Positions 1 to 8,722 of a stretch of DNA of 35,968 nucleotides are shown in pieces. Origin of the DNA: an uncultured Schlesneria sp. (GTDB lineage Bacteria; Planctomycetota; Planctomycetia; Planctomycetales; Planctomycetaceae); the NCBI GenBank assembly GCA_903911795.1, contig CAIWEX010000802.1, positions 1-35,968 of the forward strand. Direction: 5' to 3'. Position numbers and translations under genes: made by a program. How positions within the stretch are numbered: the stretch's first letter is position 1; each line of letters starts with the position of its first letter. The notes beneath the pieces were generated by a model. The model was not told the DNA's origin, did not search any database, and saw only the letters and a program-made list of their open reading frames with translations.

Positions 1-2
1 CC

Positions 3-1287
3 GGCAGGGCCAGCGCCCACTAAGTTGTTTTGCCGCATAGGACTTCGAGGAGGAAGTTATCGTTCCATCCGCAACTTCGTCTCTTCATGGCGATGCTTTG
101 CTTGCTGGGATGCTGTTTGAGGAGTGACAGCGTGAAGCGATTGAGCCAAGCATGAGTCTGGCGCAGATGATTCTCGCGGATGCGAGATTCGTCCTCTCGA
201 AAGGTGACGTCGAGGCACCAGTGGCAGGTGTTCTCGACCTTCCAGTGACTGCGAACGGCGTTCGCGAAGCATTTGACACCAACTGGCAAGCTGCTGATGT
301 AGTACCGCGACTCTGTCGATTCCTTGCCGTTGCAGACGCTCGTCCGAATCACCAGGCCGAGTGTCTTCAATCTGGCCCAGCGTTCCAGTTCGGGAAAGTC
401 ATTTGGCACTGGCATCTGAATGTACTGCCGGGTCTCTTCACGACCGTGGCTGGTTTCCTTTGTCACATGACGACGAGCACCGCAGTTGCGGAAGTCGCTT
501 TCCATCTGCCGGTTGATGTATGCAACCGTCGTCTGGTGCAACCCTTCCTGGTTCCCTTTGACGGCGAGTACATAGTCTGCCTTCCCCGCAACGATCTGTT
601 CGGCGATCGCGGTCTGTGTTCCCATCGCATCAATCGTGATGATCATCCCTTCCAAGCTGATCAGCTTCAAAAGCTCTGGAATTGCCGTGATTTCGTTCGA
701 GTGCTGATCGGTAGCAACCTGGCCCAGCGACAGGCCCATCTCGGTAGCCCATGCGCTGACAACATGCAGTGCACCCAATCCCTTCGACTGATCATGACTT
801 CGGCGAAGAGTCTTACCATCGATCGCCACAACAGGTTTATCCATGTCGCCTGCTTCCCGTAGCGAAGCAATCCATTGCATAAAGCACGCTTGGAAAACAT
901 CCGGCTTCAACGCTGCCAGAACACGGCGGAAGACATCCTTACGCGGGATGCCGTTCGGCAGGTCCAAGCACTTCAAAAGCAAGACTTCCTTCATCCCGGC
1001 CCAAACTGCGATTGCCGTTGGACCAGCAGCACCAGCCAGCGTGGCCATCAATGCGATCATCACAACACTGATCAACGGGTGCAAAAGATTGATCGACGAC
1101 CGCGGATCTTCCAACTCACCGAAGTACTCTGCGATCTCTTCCAGACTCAAACGCATCGCCTTGCTCATCGTCGTTCTCCCGCTCACGTCGTTTTCAACGA
1201 GACACGGAAAACGATGTACATGATTAGGTCGCAGAGCGCAAGTCGCCTATCTTACCAAGACGCCGCAGAGTGCGCGCTGGCCCTGCC
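3..1287 (-). mobile_element. ISAs1-family insertion sequence, essentially complete
   Basis: Near-perfect terminal inverted repeats bracket the transposase: ggcagggccagcgcccact at 3..21 and agtgcgcgctggccctgcc at 1269..1287 (18/19 complementary). The left flank is cut by the window edge, so the target duplication cannot be verified. Confidence 0.85.
20..1186 (-). CDS. ISAs1-family DDE transposase
   Basis: 388-aa ORF with ISAs1-type features: N-terminal 'FGELEDPRSSINLLHPLISVVMIALMATLAGA', 'VVAIDGKTLRRSHD', 'VVSAWATEMGLSLGQVATDQHSNEITAIPELL', 'ITIDAMGTQTAIAEQIVAGKADYVLAVKGNQ', 'WKVENTCHWCLDVTFREDESRIR'. Confidence 0.95.
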   Translation of the reverse strand: MSGRTTMSKAMRLSLEEIAEYFGELEDPRSSINLLHPLISVVMIALMATLAGAAGPTAIAVWAGMKEVLLLKCLDLPNGIPRKDVFRRVLAALKPDVFQACFMQWIASLREAGDMDKPVVAIDGKTLRRSHDQSKGLGALHVVSAWATEMGLSLGQVATDQHSNEITAIPELLKLISLEGMIITIDAMGTQTAIAEQIVAGKADYVLAVKGNQEGLHQTTVAYINRQMESDFRNCGARRHVTKETSHGREETRQYIQMPVPNDFPELERWARLKTLGLVIRTSVCNGKESTESRYYISSLPVGVKCFANAVRSHWKVENTCHWCLDVTFREDESRIRENHLRQTHAWLNRFTLSLLKQHPSKQSIAMKRRSCGWNDNFLLEVLCGKTT

Positions 1288-1369
1288 CCTTCCGGCCGTT
1301 CAGTTCGTTAAAACGCTTTCTCTCTGTTCACGAGCGTCCCTGTTTTAATCCAACACAAATAGTTCTGTA

Positions 1370-2326
1370 ATGAAAAACTCCTCATTTGAATGGCGAGTGA
1401 TCGCATCGGATCGAGATGGGCCAGGACCGCGTAGTCGACACGGTCTGATCTACGACCGCCAGACAAAAGCAATCGTGCTATTCGGAGGAATTGACTGGGA
1501 ATCCGATTCGCTGCAGTCCGACACTTGGGAACTTCGGCGCGGGCGATGGAGCAAGATTGAGATCCCGGTTGAACCGACACCTCGGCATCGAGGAGCCATG
1601 GTCTTCGATTCAGAGCGAGGATGTTCGGTGTTGTTTGGCGGTCAAACTCGTGGAATCGGAACGTGGCCATTTTTGGATGACACATGGCTTTATGAAGATC
1701 ATTGCTGGACAAAGCAATCGGGCTGGTTCTGGAAAAGCCCTTCGGCACGCTGTGGGCATGCCATGGCGTTTGATGAAGAATCCGGTCGAACGGTGTTGTT
1801 TGGCGGAATCAGCCCACAAGGCAATCCACTCGGAGATACCTGGACTTTCGATGGCCGTGTCTGGAGTCGCGTGAAGTGCGAGGGTCCACCTGCGCGGCGA
1901 TACGCCGCCTTCGCGTATCACCCAGTCCTGAAAGGCTGTGTGCTGCACGGGGGAGCCGTCGACGATGAGGGTCATTTTAAGTTCGGAGATACGTGGCTTT
2001 TTCGCGAAGGACAATGGTCCGCGCTGAGTGATGATTTTGATACCGACCTGCGTGATGATCATGGCATGGCTTTCCACTATGCCGCCGGAAGAATGGTGAT
2101 GCTCGATGGGCTGTTGCGAGACAGCAATGGAACGATCAAACGCGAGGTTCTTGTGATGACGAAGTTTGGCTGGAAAACAGTCGACGTTGATCCGCTCCAT
2201 CCGCGTCATCAGTGCTCGCCACTCGCCTACGACACTGTCCTGGGTGGCCTGGTCATGCATGGCGGAGAAGCGAGGCATGGCGGTCCGCAATTCGATGAAA
2301 CACTTCTGCTGCGCCTGAATGATTAG
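1370..2326 (+). CDS. Kelch-repeat / galactose-oxidase-like beta-propeller protein
   Basis: Repeated Kelch-type blades: 'PRSRHGLIYDRQTKAIVLFGG...DTWEL', 'PRHRGAMVFDSERGCSVLFGG...DDTWLY', 'ARCGHAMAFDEESGRTVLFGG...GDTWTF', 'ARRYAAFAYHPVLKGCVLHGG...GDTWLF'. Confidence 0.85.
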   Translation: MKNSSFEWRVIASDRDGPGPRSRHGLIYDRQTKAIVLFGGIDWESDSLQSDTWELRRGRWSKIEIPVEPTPRHRGAMVFDSERGCSVLFGGQTRGIGTWPFLDDTWLYEDHCWTKQSGWFWKSPSARCGHAMAFDEESGRTVLFGGISPQGNPLGDTWTFDGRVWSRVKCEGPPARRYAAFAYHPVLKGCVLHGGAVDDEGHFKFGDTWLFREGQWSALSDDFDTDLRDDHGMAFHYAAGRMVMLDGLLRDSNGTIKREVLVMTKFGWKTVDVDPLHPRHQCSPLAYDTVLGGLVMHGGEARHGGPQFDETLLLRLND

Positions 2327-2468
2327 TCTGGGCTGCAGTTTTCGGACATGCGGTGCTTCGGAGCGAGGATTTTCGACTGGCCCGGATACGCTGCAACTGT
2401 CTCAGACGCTATACTTCTTGGTACTCCGAATTTCGTATCTGGTAACCATTTCCCACGGAACATATTCC

Positions 2469-3977
2469 ATGCACACACGCCCCTGCATTCTGGCCCGTCT
2501 GGTCGGTACGTTGATGACCTTGGTGCTGTCATTCGGATTTGTGCTGGTGACTGCTTCGTACGCGGCTGCGAAAGTTGAAAAGTCCGATTCGTGGCAGGTG
2601 ATTTACTTGAGCGGTCAGCGGATTGGCTACGCACATTCGTCGACCGAGCCGTTTGAACAGGATGGTCAGGAAATGGTCCGGTCAACCACGGTCGCCAATA
2701 TGACAATCAAGCGATTTGGTCAGTCGCTCGTCATGAAAACGACGCTGATTACGGAAGAAACATTCGACGGCGAATTGCGGAAATTCAGCTATGAATCGGC
2801 AAACCCGCCCGCCAGTTCAACATCGACGATGGGAACAATTACAGGGGACGTCCTGAAGTTGAAGCAAACCGTCAACGGAAAGACCAAGGAATCCACGCAG
2901 GCCTGGCGTAAAGAGGTCAAGTCTCCTGCGTATCAGGATCGCCTGCTGAAAGAATCGCCGTTGAAGACAGGCGAATTGCGATCGTTTGAAGCGTTCATGC
3001 CAGAATTCAATAAGGTCGCGACCATCAAACTGCAGGCTGCCGCGGATCTGGAAGATGCGACCCTGCTGGAAGGAAAGATTCGTAAGCTGCTGAAAATCAA
3101 GATGACACAGTCGGTTCTTCCGGGGATGGTGATGAACGCGTTCGTTGACGACAAAGGGGAAGCGATCAAGACCGGGACCAGCATGCTGGGAACCGAGATG
3201 GCGTTTTATCTGGTGGACAAGGGTGAGGCTCTGAAAGTGATTTCTGGAGCGGAACTCGATCTGGCGGTCAGCACGCTGGTCAAGGTGAAGAAAATTCCGA
3301 ATGCTCACACGACAAAATCGGTGAAGTACCGTGTCACGACGAAGGGAAAAGACTCCGAAGGCTTTCTGCCATCGGGCGAAAGCCAGAAGGTGACGAAAGT
3401 TTCTGATGAAGTCTCGGAAGTCACCGTCATCGCGCTCCCCATCCCTGATAAGGCAGTGATCAAGGATGTCGGTGCTGAATTCCTGGCCGCAACGCAGTTT
3501 CTACAATCGGACGATGAACGAGTCAAAGATCACGCGAACAAGGCTGCCGGAGACGAAACTGATCCCGCGCAGATTGCCCGGCGGATGGAGAAATACGTTC
3601 ACCAGAAGCTGGACAAGAAAAACTTTTCCACTGCGATGGCTTCGGCAGGAGAAGTTGCCAGAACGCTCGAAGGAGACTGTACCGAGCATGCAGTACTGCT
3701 GGCGGGGATGTTGCGAGCGAAGGGAATTCCGTCGCGCGTTGTTGTCGGCCTGGTTTACGTCGACAGTCTCAGTGCGTTTGGGGGCCACATGTGGACCGAA
3801 GCGAATCTGGACGGACACTGGATTCCACTCGATGCGACTCTGGGGCGTGGTGGTATCGGCGGAGCTCACCTGAAACTGTCCGATTCCAGCCTGAATGACG
3901 ATGGCCCCAGTGCTCTGAGCAGCTTTGCTCCGTTGATGCTGGTCATCGGCCAGATGCAGATTGAAGTTCTCGAATAA
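2469..3977 (+). CDS. Secreted transglutaminase-like domain protein
   Basis: The listed ORF starts at 2319, but the in-frame ATG at 2469 begins a typical signal peptide (MHTRPCILARLVGTLMTLVLSFGFVLVTASYAAA). C-terminal transglutaminase core: 'EGDCTEHAVLLAGMLRAKGIPSRVVVGLVY...GGHMWTEANLDGHWIPLDAT'. Confidence 0.85.
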   Translation: MHTRPCILARLVGTLMTLVLSFGFVLVTASYAAAKVEKSDSWQVIYLSGQRIGYAHSSTEPFEQDGQEMVRSTTVANMTIKRFGQSLVMKTTLITEETFDGELRKFSYESANPPASSTSTMGTITGDVLKLKQTVNGKTKESTQAWRKEVKSPAYQDRLLKESPLKTGELRSFEAFMPEFNKVATIKLQAAADLEDATLLEGKIRKLLKIKMTQSVLPGMVMNAFVDDKGEAIKTGTSMLGTEMAFYLVDKGEALKVISGAELDLAVSTLVKVKKIPNAHTTKSVKYRVTTKGKDSEGFLPSGESQKVTKVSDEVSEVTVIALPIPDKAVIKDVGAEFLAATQFLQSDDERVKDHANKAAGDETDPAQIARRMEKYVHQKLDKKNFSTAMASAGEVARTLEGDCTEHAVLLAGMLRAKGIPSRVVVGLVYVDSLSAFGGHMWTEANLDGHWIPLDATLGRGGIGGAHLKLSDSSLNDDGPSALSSFAPLMLVIGQMQIEVLE

Positions 3978-4000
3978 GAAGTCCTGGAAGAACCCGACGT

Positions 4001-5047
4001 TTAGCGTTCTCGCCACAGTGTAAAGTCGCTGATTTGCAGTCGGACTTGTTCATCCGCGATCTCATCACGAAATCGCTTGGCATCGACAGGGTACCCCTGA
4101 GTTGGCTTCAAGCAAGGGATCTGTCGTTGCCAGAACTGATTGAACTGGTCCATGGCGACTTCGCGCAGATACTTTGCGGTCATTGAGGCCAAAGCCACGG
4201 GCCCGTGGGTTTCGGCACGTGGCTGAAACCGCAATTCTCCGTTGCCGACGCGATAGGCACTCAGGTCTGCACCTTCTTTCAGACACTCAACGGGCAAATT
4301 GAATGACTCAGCCAGCAGAGAATCATAACGATTTCTGCCGCCATGCTTGTCGGCAACGATCAGCGTTTCCTCACCTGTCGGGTCCCAGATGCCTCGCAGT
4401 AAAGTCATCGCCACCCGAGACGTTACCAGAGACTTATTGTCGAAGGACCTGATCAGTCGATTGAATCGGGCTGGTTCGACCACATCGGCGCGAATGGCCA
4501 CGAGTTCGATTCCGCGCTGTTCGCAGAGTGCCCGCCAGCGATCACAGAGACTGAAATCGATGGGCTCGATGGGTAGTTGGAAATCGTCTTCGTACCACGG
4601 CAACGGGTGCACGTCGTAAGGAATGGTGCCGGTGTTGATCGGAGACTTGGCGACAGAGAGTTCGTACGTGTCAAACAGCGACCCCTGTTGTTTCGTTGCG
4701 GTTTCTGGCGAACGAGCGTGCAACGGGAACTTTTGAATCAGCGGTAAAGAAATTTTGCGTCGCAGGGCCGGAAACGTCTGGGGTATGATTCCAGACAATT
4801 TCAGAGCGGACCAGGTCCCTCGTTCGAGTGGACCGAGTCCCTGATGTGGCTTGAAGACCTGTTTTGAATCCGCCACGAACAGACGCTGGTCCTGTTTTGT
4901 CGGAGTGTTTGTCAGCACCGATTTGAATTCCGACCAGAAATCGAAAGAGGCTGGGTCACCCGGCACTCTCCAGACCGTCGCCGCAACCACAAAAGGCCCC
5001 AGGTTTGGCCCCAAACCCGCTTCGTCCATGCCGATGAGCAATGCCAA
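4001..5047 (-). CDS. RNase HII-like protein, divergent and enlarged
   Basis: N-terminal 'LLIGMDEAGLGPNLGPFVVAATVW' resembles the RNase HII DEAGRGPLAGPVVAA motif, followed by 'LFVADSKQVF' (cf. DSK) and C-terminal 'GPVALASMTAKYLREVAMDQF' (cf. SIAAASIxAKVTRD). 348 aa versus about 200 for typical RNase HII. Confidence 0.65.
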   Translation of the reverse strand: MALLIGMDEAGLGPNLGPFVVAATVWRVPGDPASFDFWSEFKSVLTNTPTKQDQRLFVADSKQVFKPHQGLGPLERGTWSALKLSGIIPQTFPALRRKISLPLIQKFPLHARSPETATKQQGSLFDTYELSVAKSPINTGTIPYDVHPLPWYEDDFQLPIEPIDFSLCDRWRALCEQRGIELVAIRADVVEPARFNRLIRSFDNKSLVTSRVAMTLLRGIWDPTGEETLIVADKHGGRNRYDSLLAESFNLPVECLKEGADLSAYRVGNGELRFQPRAETHGPVALASMTAKYLREVAMDQFNQFWQRQIPCLKPTQGYPVDAKRFRDEIADEQVRLQISDFTLWRER

Positions 5048-5106
5048 TTTCTAATCCATTTCTGCAGACACCCGCGTCGTTCACGGGTCTCTTGCCCCGC
5101 CGCCCT

Positions 5107-5156
5107 TGTTCGGCGCGGGTCTCCCGACCCCTGTTCGGCGCGGGTCTCCTGACCCC
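5107..5156. repeat. Two tandem copies of a 25-bp unit, tgttcggcgcgggtctcc[c/t]gacccc
   Basis: Units at 5107..5131 and 5132..5156 differ by one base. Each contains a small hairpin, gggtc-tcc[c/t]-gaccc. Confidence 0.85.
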
Positions 5157-5207
5157 GCCGAAACCCACGACCGAAGGTCTCCTCTTCGATTCCGCCCGAA
5201 GACCATC

Positions 5208-6245
5208 TTACCGAGTCTTGAATTCTTTCGGCTGCCCACTGGTACCGACCTGAATCGTGTAGCTGGCCCCGTCTTTCGCAACGGACGCCTTGATCCAGTT
5301 ACCCTTGCAGTTCGTTGTCTCTTCCTGATTGGCGATGTTTTCAGGTGACGCCTGTTCGTTTTCTGCCAGCTTGACATTGCGATGCAACTGGTACATCGCC
5401 TGCAACGATTTCACGGTTTTCAAGGTCGCGATCGTTTCCGGGGCTCCCCCCTTGGTCGGGCCGTTACAGGTGACGGCCACGCGTGGGTCCAGAGCCAGGA
5501 CCATCACAGGATTATTGCTGACATTCAATCCGTGGTGAGTCACCATGAACAGATCAACTTGTCCGACAGGATTGTTCGGTGTCATCAGCTTTGCTTCGGT
5601 GTTCCAGGTCAAGTCACCGCAGGTCAAGAAGCGGAACTTGCCGAACGTGATAAGCATGCTGACGCTCTTGGCGTTGTCTGAGGTGTCTTCCGGTTGAGGT
5701 TTGTGCAGCGAGGCATGTGGGTTCGCTGGTCCTTCGTTGGGGATTACTTCACCACTGGCAGTCACGATCTTGATGTTGAGGGGTGTTTCTTTCGATTCCA
5801 GAGTAAACGTGTCTCCGGCTTTTACGGCTTTGCTCTGGTTCTGAGATGCTGCTCGGTAAAGAGCAATCCGTTCGCCGAACTTATTGTCTTCCTGCAGGGA
5901 CTCGGGAATGCCACGGTCCCAGAAGTTGTTGATCTTGATCTTATCTGCGAGTGCCGCATGGTTCCCGAAATGGTCCAGATGCCAATGCGATACCGCAATG
6001 TGATCGAGGTGATCGAGTTTCGCCACCTTTTGAATCACTGAAAGGATTCGGTCACGATCGCGTCCGCCATTGTCAGGATAGCCTGAGTCGATCAGCAGGG
6101 ATTCTCCAGCGGGAGTGACGATCAACGTCGCTGCACCACCTTCAACGTCAATAAAATAGATATCCAACCGACCATCGGCAGCACCAGCAAATAGACGGGC
6201 CGTCGAAAGCAGGCAAACACTGACTGCAAGCAAGAATCGATTCAT
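5208..6245 (-). CDS. Secreted ComEC/Rec2-like metallo-beta-lactamase-fold hydrolase
   Basis: Signal peptide 'MNRFLLAVSVCLLSTARLFA', then 'LDIYFIDVEGGAATLIVTPAGESLLIDSGYP' and the HxHxDH motif in 'AVSHWHLDHFGN'; later 'VDLFMVTHHGLNVSNN'. Confidence 0.88.
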   Translation of the reverse strand: MNRFLLAVSVCLLSTARLFAGAADGRLDIYFIDVEGGAATLIVTPAGESLLIDSGYPDNGGRDRDRILSVIQKVAKLDHLDHIAVSHWHLDHFGNHAALADKIKINNFWDRGIPESLQEDNKFGERIALYRAASQNQSKAVKAGDTFTLESKETPLNIKIVTASGEVIPNEGPANPHASLHKPQPEDTSDNAKSVSMLITFGKFRFLTCGDLTWNTEAKLMTPNNPVGQVDLFMVTHHGLNVSNNPVMVLALDPRVAVTCNGPTKGGAPETIATLKTVKSLQAMYQLHRNVKLAENEQASPENIANQEETTNCKGNWIKASVAKDGASYTIQVGTSGQPKEFKTR

Positions 6246-6327
6246 GGGGGAAGTCTCCGGGAATTTAAGAGGAATTCGATATTAAGATACCGAGTCTGGC
6301 TCTTTACCTTCAACGCTCCCCACAAAA

Positions 6328-7773
6328 TCACCCAATCAAAAGCTCCCGGACGACGTGTCCATGCACATCGGTCAGGCGCCGATTGGCTCCGTTGTGTTTC
6401 AGATTCAGTCGTTCGTGGTCGATCCCCATCAGATGCAGCACCGTGGCGTGGAAGTCGTAGTTTGTCGTGATATCCCGGACAGCGCGCCAGGCCCACGGAT
6501 CACTTTCGCCGTACGACGTTCCTCCTTTGACTCCCGCCCCGAGCATCCAGCCCACGAACGATCCTCCGTTGTGGTCTCGCCCCTGGCTTCCCTGGGAAAA
6601 TGGCATGCGGCCGAATTCTGTATTCCACAAGACGAGTGTGTCTTCGAGAAGTCCACGCTGCTTCAGGTCCGTCAGTAAGGCCGCAATCGGCTTGTCGGTC
6701 GACAGGCACATCGGAGCCAGTTCATTCACAATGCTGTTATGATTGTCCCAGTTGTTCGATGGCCCACCTGCGCCACTCCAGACCTGAACGAATCGGACAC
6801 CTCGCTCAATCAATCGTCGGGCGAGCAAACATCGTTTCCCAAAATCCTCGGTCGGCTTGTCTTGCAGACCGTACATCTGCTGAGTTTCCGCCGTTTCCTT
6901 GCTGACATCGAACGCTTCCGGAGCACTCAACTGCATCTTCGCAGCGAGTTCATAGGATTTGATCCTCGCCTCCAGCCGTGAATCGTGATCGTTGGCTTCC
7001 AAATGAGTTCGATTGAGTTGCTGTAAGAGAGCCAGGCCTTCTCGATCTGCTTCAGGCGTGATGAACTTTGCCGATGCGGGGGCTCTCAAATCCGCGATCG
7101 GTTCAGGGAGTGTCGTGTTGATGATCGTCCCCTGGTGAGTCACCGGCAGAAACCCCGATGTAAAATTCCCTTTCTGGTTATACGGCAGCCCCCGCGCGTC
7201 AGGCAGCACGACAAATGTCGGCAGATTGTCGGTCAGATTGCCAAGTCCATAGCTGATCCAGGCCCCCAGACAGGGAAAACCTGGCAAAAGAAACCCGGTG
7301 TTCATCAGGTAGCTGCCAGGTCCATGAACATTCGTTTTCGATTTCATGGCCATGAAAAAGGCCATCTGGTCGACGTGTCGTGCCAGATGTGGCAACTGAT
7401 CACTGATCCAGCGGCCGCATTCCCCGTGTTGGTGCAGTTCGAATGGAGGCTTCAAGACATTCCCAGGAGCACTGGTCGCTGCTTCGACCCGCTCACTGGT
7501 CCCTGGTTCAAACTTCTCACCGGCTCGCTTGAACAGTTCTGGCTTGTAGTCAAACAAGTCCATCTGGCTGGCCCCGCCATTCATAAAGAGCTGAATGACT
7601 CGTTTGACCTTGGCGGGATGATGCAGCCCTCCGTTCCATTCCGGTTTGGGGGCATCTGCCAGGACGGCTTTCTGTCCGAGCAGGCTCGTCAATGCAACCG
7701 AGCCGAAACCGCCCGCGATGGTTCCCAGCAACGCCCGGCGGGACTGTTCCATCATCGGAAATCGTGGGTTCAT
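6328..7773 (-). CDS. DUF1501 family protein (Planctomycete-type)
   Basis: In-frame ATG at 7773 gives MNPRFPMMEQSRRALLGTIAGGFGSVALTSLL. Family motifs: 'KRVIQLFMNGGASQMDLFDYKPEL', 'RGVRFVQVWSGAGGPSNNWDNH', 'TLVLWNTEFGRMPFSQGSQGRDHN', 'FHATVLHLMGIDHERL'. Confidence 0.92.
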   Translation of the reverse strand: MNPRFPMMEQSRRALLGTIAGGFGSVALTSLLGQKAVLADAPKPEWNGGLHHPAKVKRVIQLFMNGGASQMDLFDYKPELFKRAGEKFEPGTSERVEAATSAPGNVLKPPFELHQHGECGRWISDQLPHLARHVDQMAFFMAMKSKTNVHGPGSYLMNTGFLLPGFPCLGAWISYGLGNLTDNLPTFVVLPDARGLPYNQKGNFTSGFLPVTHQGTIINTTLPEPIADLRAPASAKFITPEADREGLALLQQLNRTHLEANDHDSRLEARIKSYELAAKMQLSAPEAFDVSKETAETQQMYGLQDKPTEDFGKRCLLARRLIERGVRFVQVWSGAGGPSNNWDNHNSIVNELAPMCLSTDKPIAALLTDLKQRGLLEDTLVLWNTEFGRMPFSQGSQGRDHNGGSFVGWMLGAGVKGGTSYGESDPWAWRAVRDITTNYDFHATVLHLMGIDHERLNLKHNGANRRLTDVHGHVVRELLIG

Positions 7774-7976
7774 CGGAGACTCCTGATCGGTGGCATATCT
7801 CGCAGCGAGATCAATCTTCGACAAATTGAGGTCCCGTCACAAGATTCGACTGGAAATCATTCAGACCCGCGCCTATAAAAAACCGACTGAATAGTATGTT
7901 TTCCAGGTTTCGTAGTCGGTGTGAGTCCGTTTTTTCGGTGCAACCTGTTTTTAAATAATGGTTTGTGACGATCATT

Positions 7977-8033
7977 CGGAACGCGCTAGCGTCCGGTTTA
8001 ATCCGAAAGCGAACCGGACGCTAGCGCGTTCCG
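7977..8033. repeat. Inverted repeat with 22-bp perfect arms and 13-nt loop
   Basis: cggaacgcgctagcgtccggtt (7977..7998) and aaccggacgctagcgcgttccg (8012..8033) are perfectly complementary. Confidence 0.95.
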
Positions 8034-8113
8034 GCTGATGCTGGGCGACTTATACGCGAGTTTGGATGCGTTGGCTGAAGCTCTGAAACGCGATGTTCCA
8101 CGAGGAGTAGCCG

Positions 8114-8722
8114 ATGTTGGCGACCGCTGATCTGCTGGATGCGGCAATTCGAGTTGTCAGTCGCGATGGCCTGGGGGCACTCACTCTGGATGGGGTGGCT
8201 CGGGAAGCGGGTGTCAGCAAGGGGGGATTGACGCACCACTTTGCGACCAAAGACGCACTCGTGACAGCCATGCTGGAACACTTCGCCCAGCGACTGATTC
8301 GCGAAGTCGACCGATTCGCCGCGGACGATCCTGAAGTGGCGGGTCGTCGGGTTCGTGCGATGATGAAGGTCGGACACCCGGAATTGCGTGGTGATGTGGC
8401 TCCAGCCGATTCAAAACAGGCGTCCGAAGTTCAACAACTATTTTATGCCGCCATCGCCGCTGCCGTTGTGAATCCCAAATTGCTTGAACCGCTCAAACAA
8501 CATGCGGACGGATTACGACAGCGGATGTTGCAGCAACCGTCGGACGGTCTCTGGCAAATCATCATCTGGCTGGCATTGGATGGCCTGATGCTCTGGAAGT
8601 TACTGGGATTGATCTCTCAGGATGATCCCATGCATGGCGAAGTCCTGCAATTTCTATACGGTCTCAGTTCCCGTCCACCGATGACGGAACCGGCCGAGGA
8701 GGTGGAATATGTCCGCAACTAA
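8114..8722 (+). CDS. TetR family transcriptional regulator
   Basis: N-terminal HTH 'LLDAAIRVVSRDGLGALTLDGVAREAGVSKGGLTHHFATKDALVTAMLEHF'. aggag lies just upstream of the ATG. Confidence 0.92.
   Translation: MLATADLLDAAIRVVSRDGLGALTLDGVAREAGVSKGGLTHHFATKDALVTAMLEHFAQRLIREVDRFAADDPEVAGRRVRAMMKVGHPELRGDVAPADSKQASEVQQLFYAAIAAAVVNPKLLEPLKQHADGLRQRMLQQPSDGLWQIIIWLALDGLMLWKLLGLISQDDPMHGEVLQFLYGLSSRPPMTEPAEEVEYVRN

Noticed and set aside
152-862. 236-aa + strand ORF
   Set aside because: Antisense to the ISAs1 transposase; no family features. Long antisense ORFs are expected in GC-rich coding DNA.
1610-2290. 226-aa - strand ORF
   Set aside because: Shadow ORF antisense to the Kelch gene, whose blades are clearly recognisable.
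7882-7920. accgact...agtcggt inverted repeat upstream of the DUF1501 gene
   Set aside because: Only 7 bp with a 25-nt spacer; expected by chance.
8038-8130. 30-codon ORF (MLGDLYASLDALAEALKRDVPRGVADVGDR) overlapping the tetR start
   Set aside because: Could be a leader peptide, but it is short, in another frame and without a clear ribosome site. Not supportable from sequence alone.
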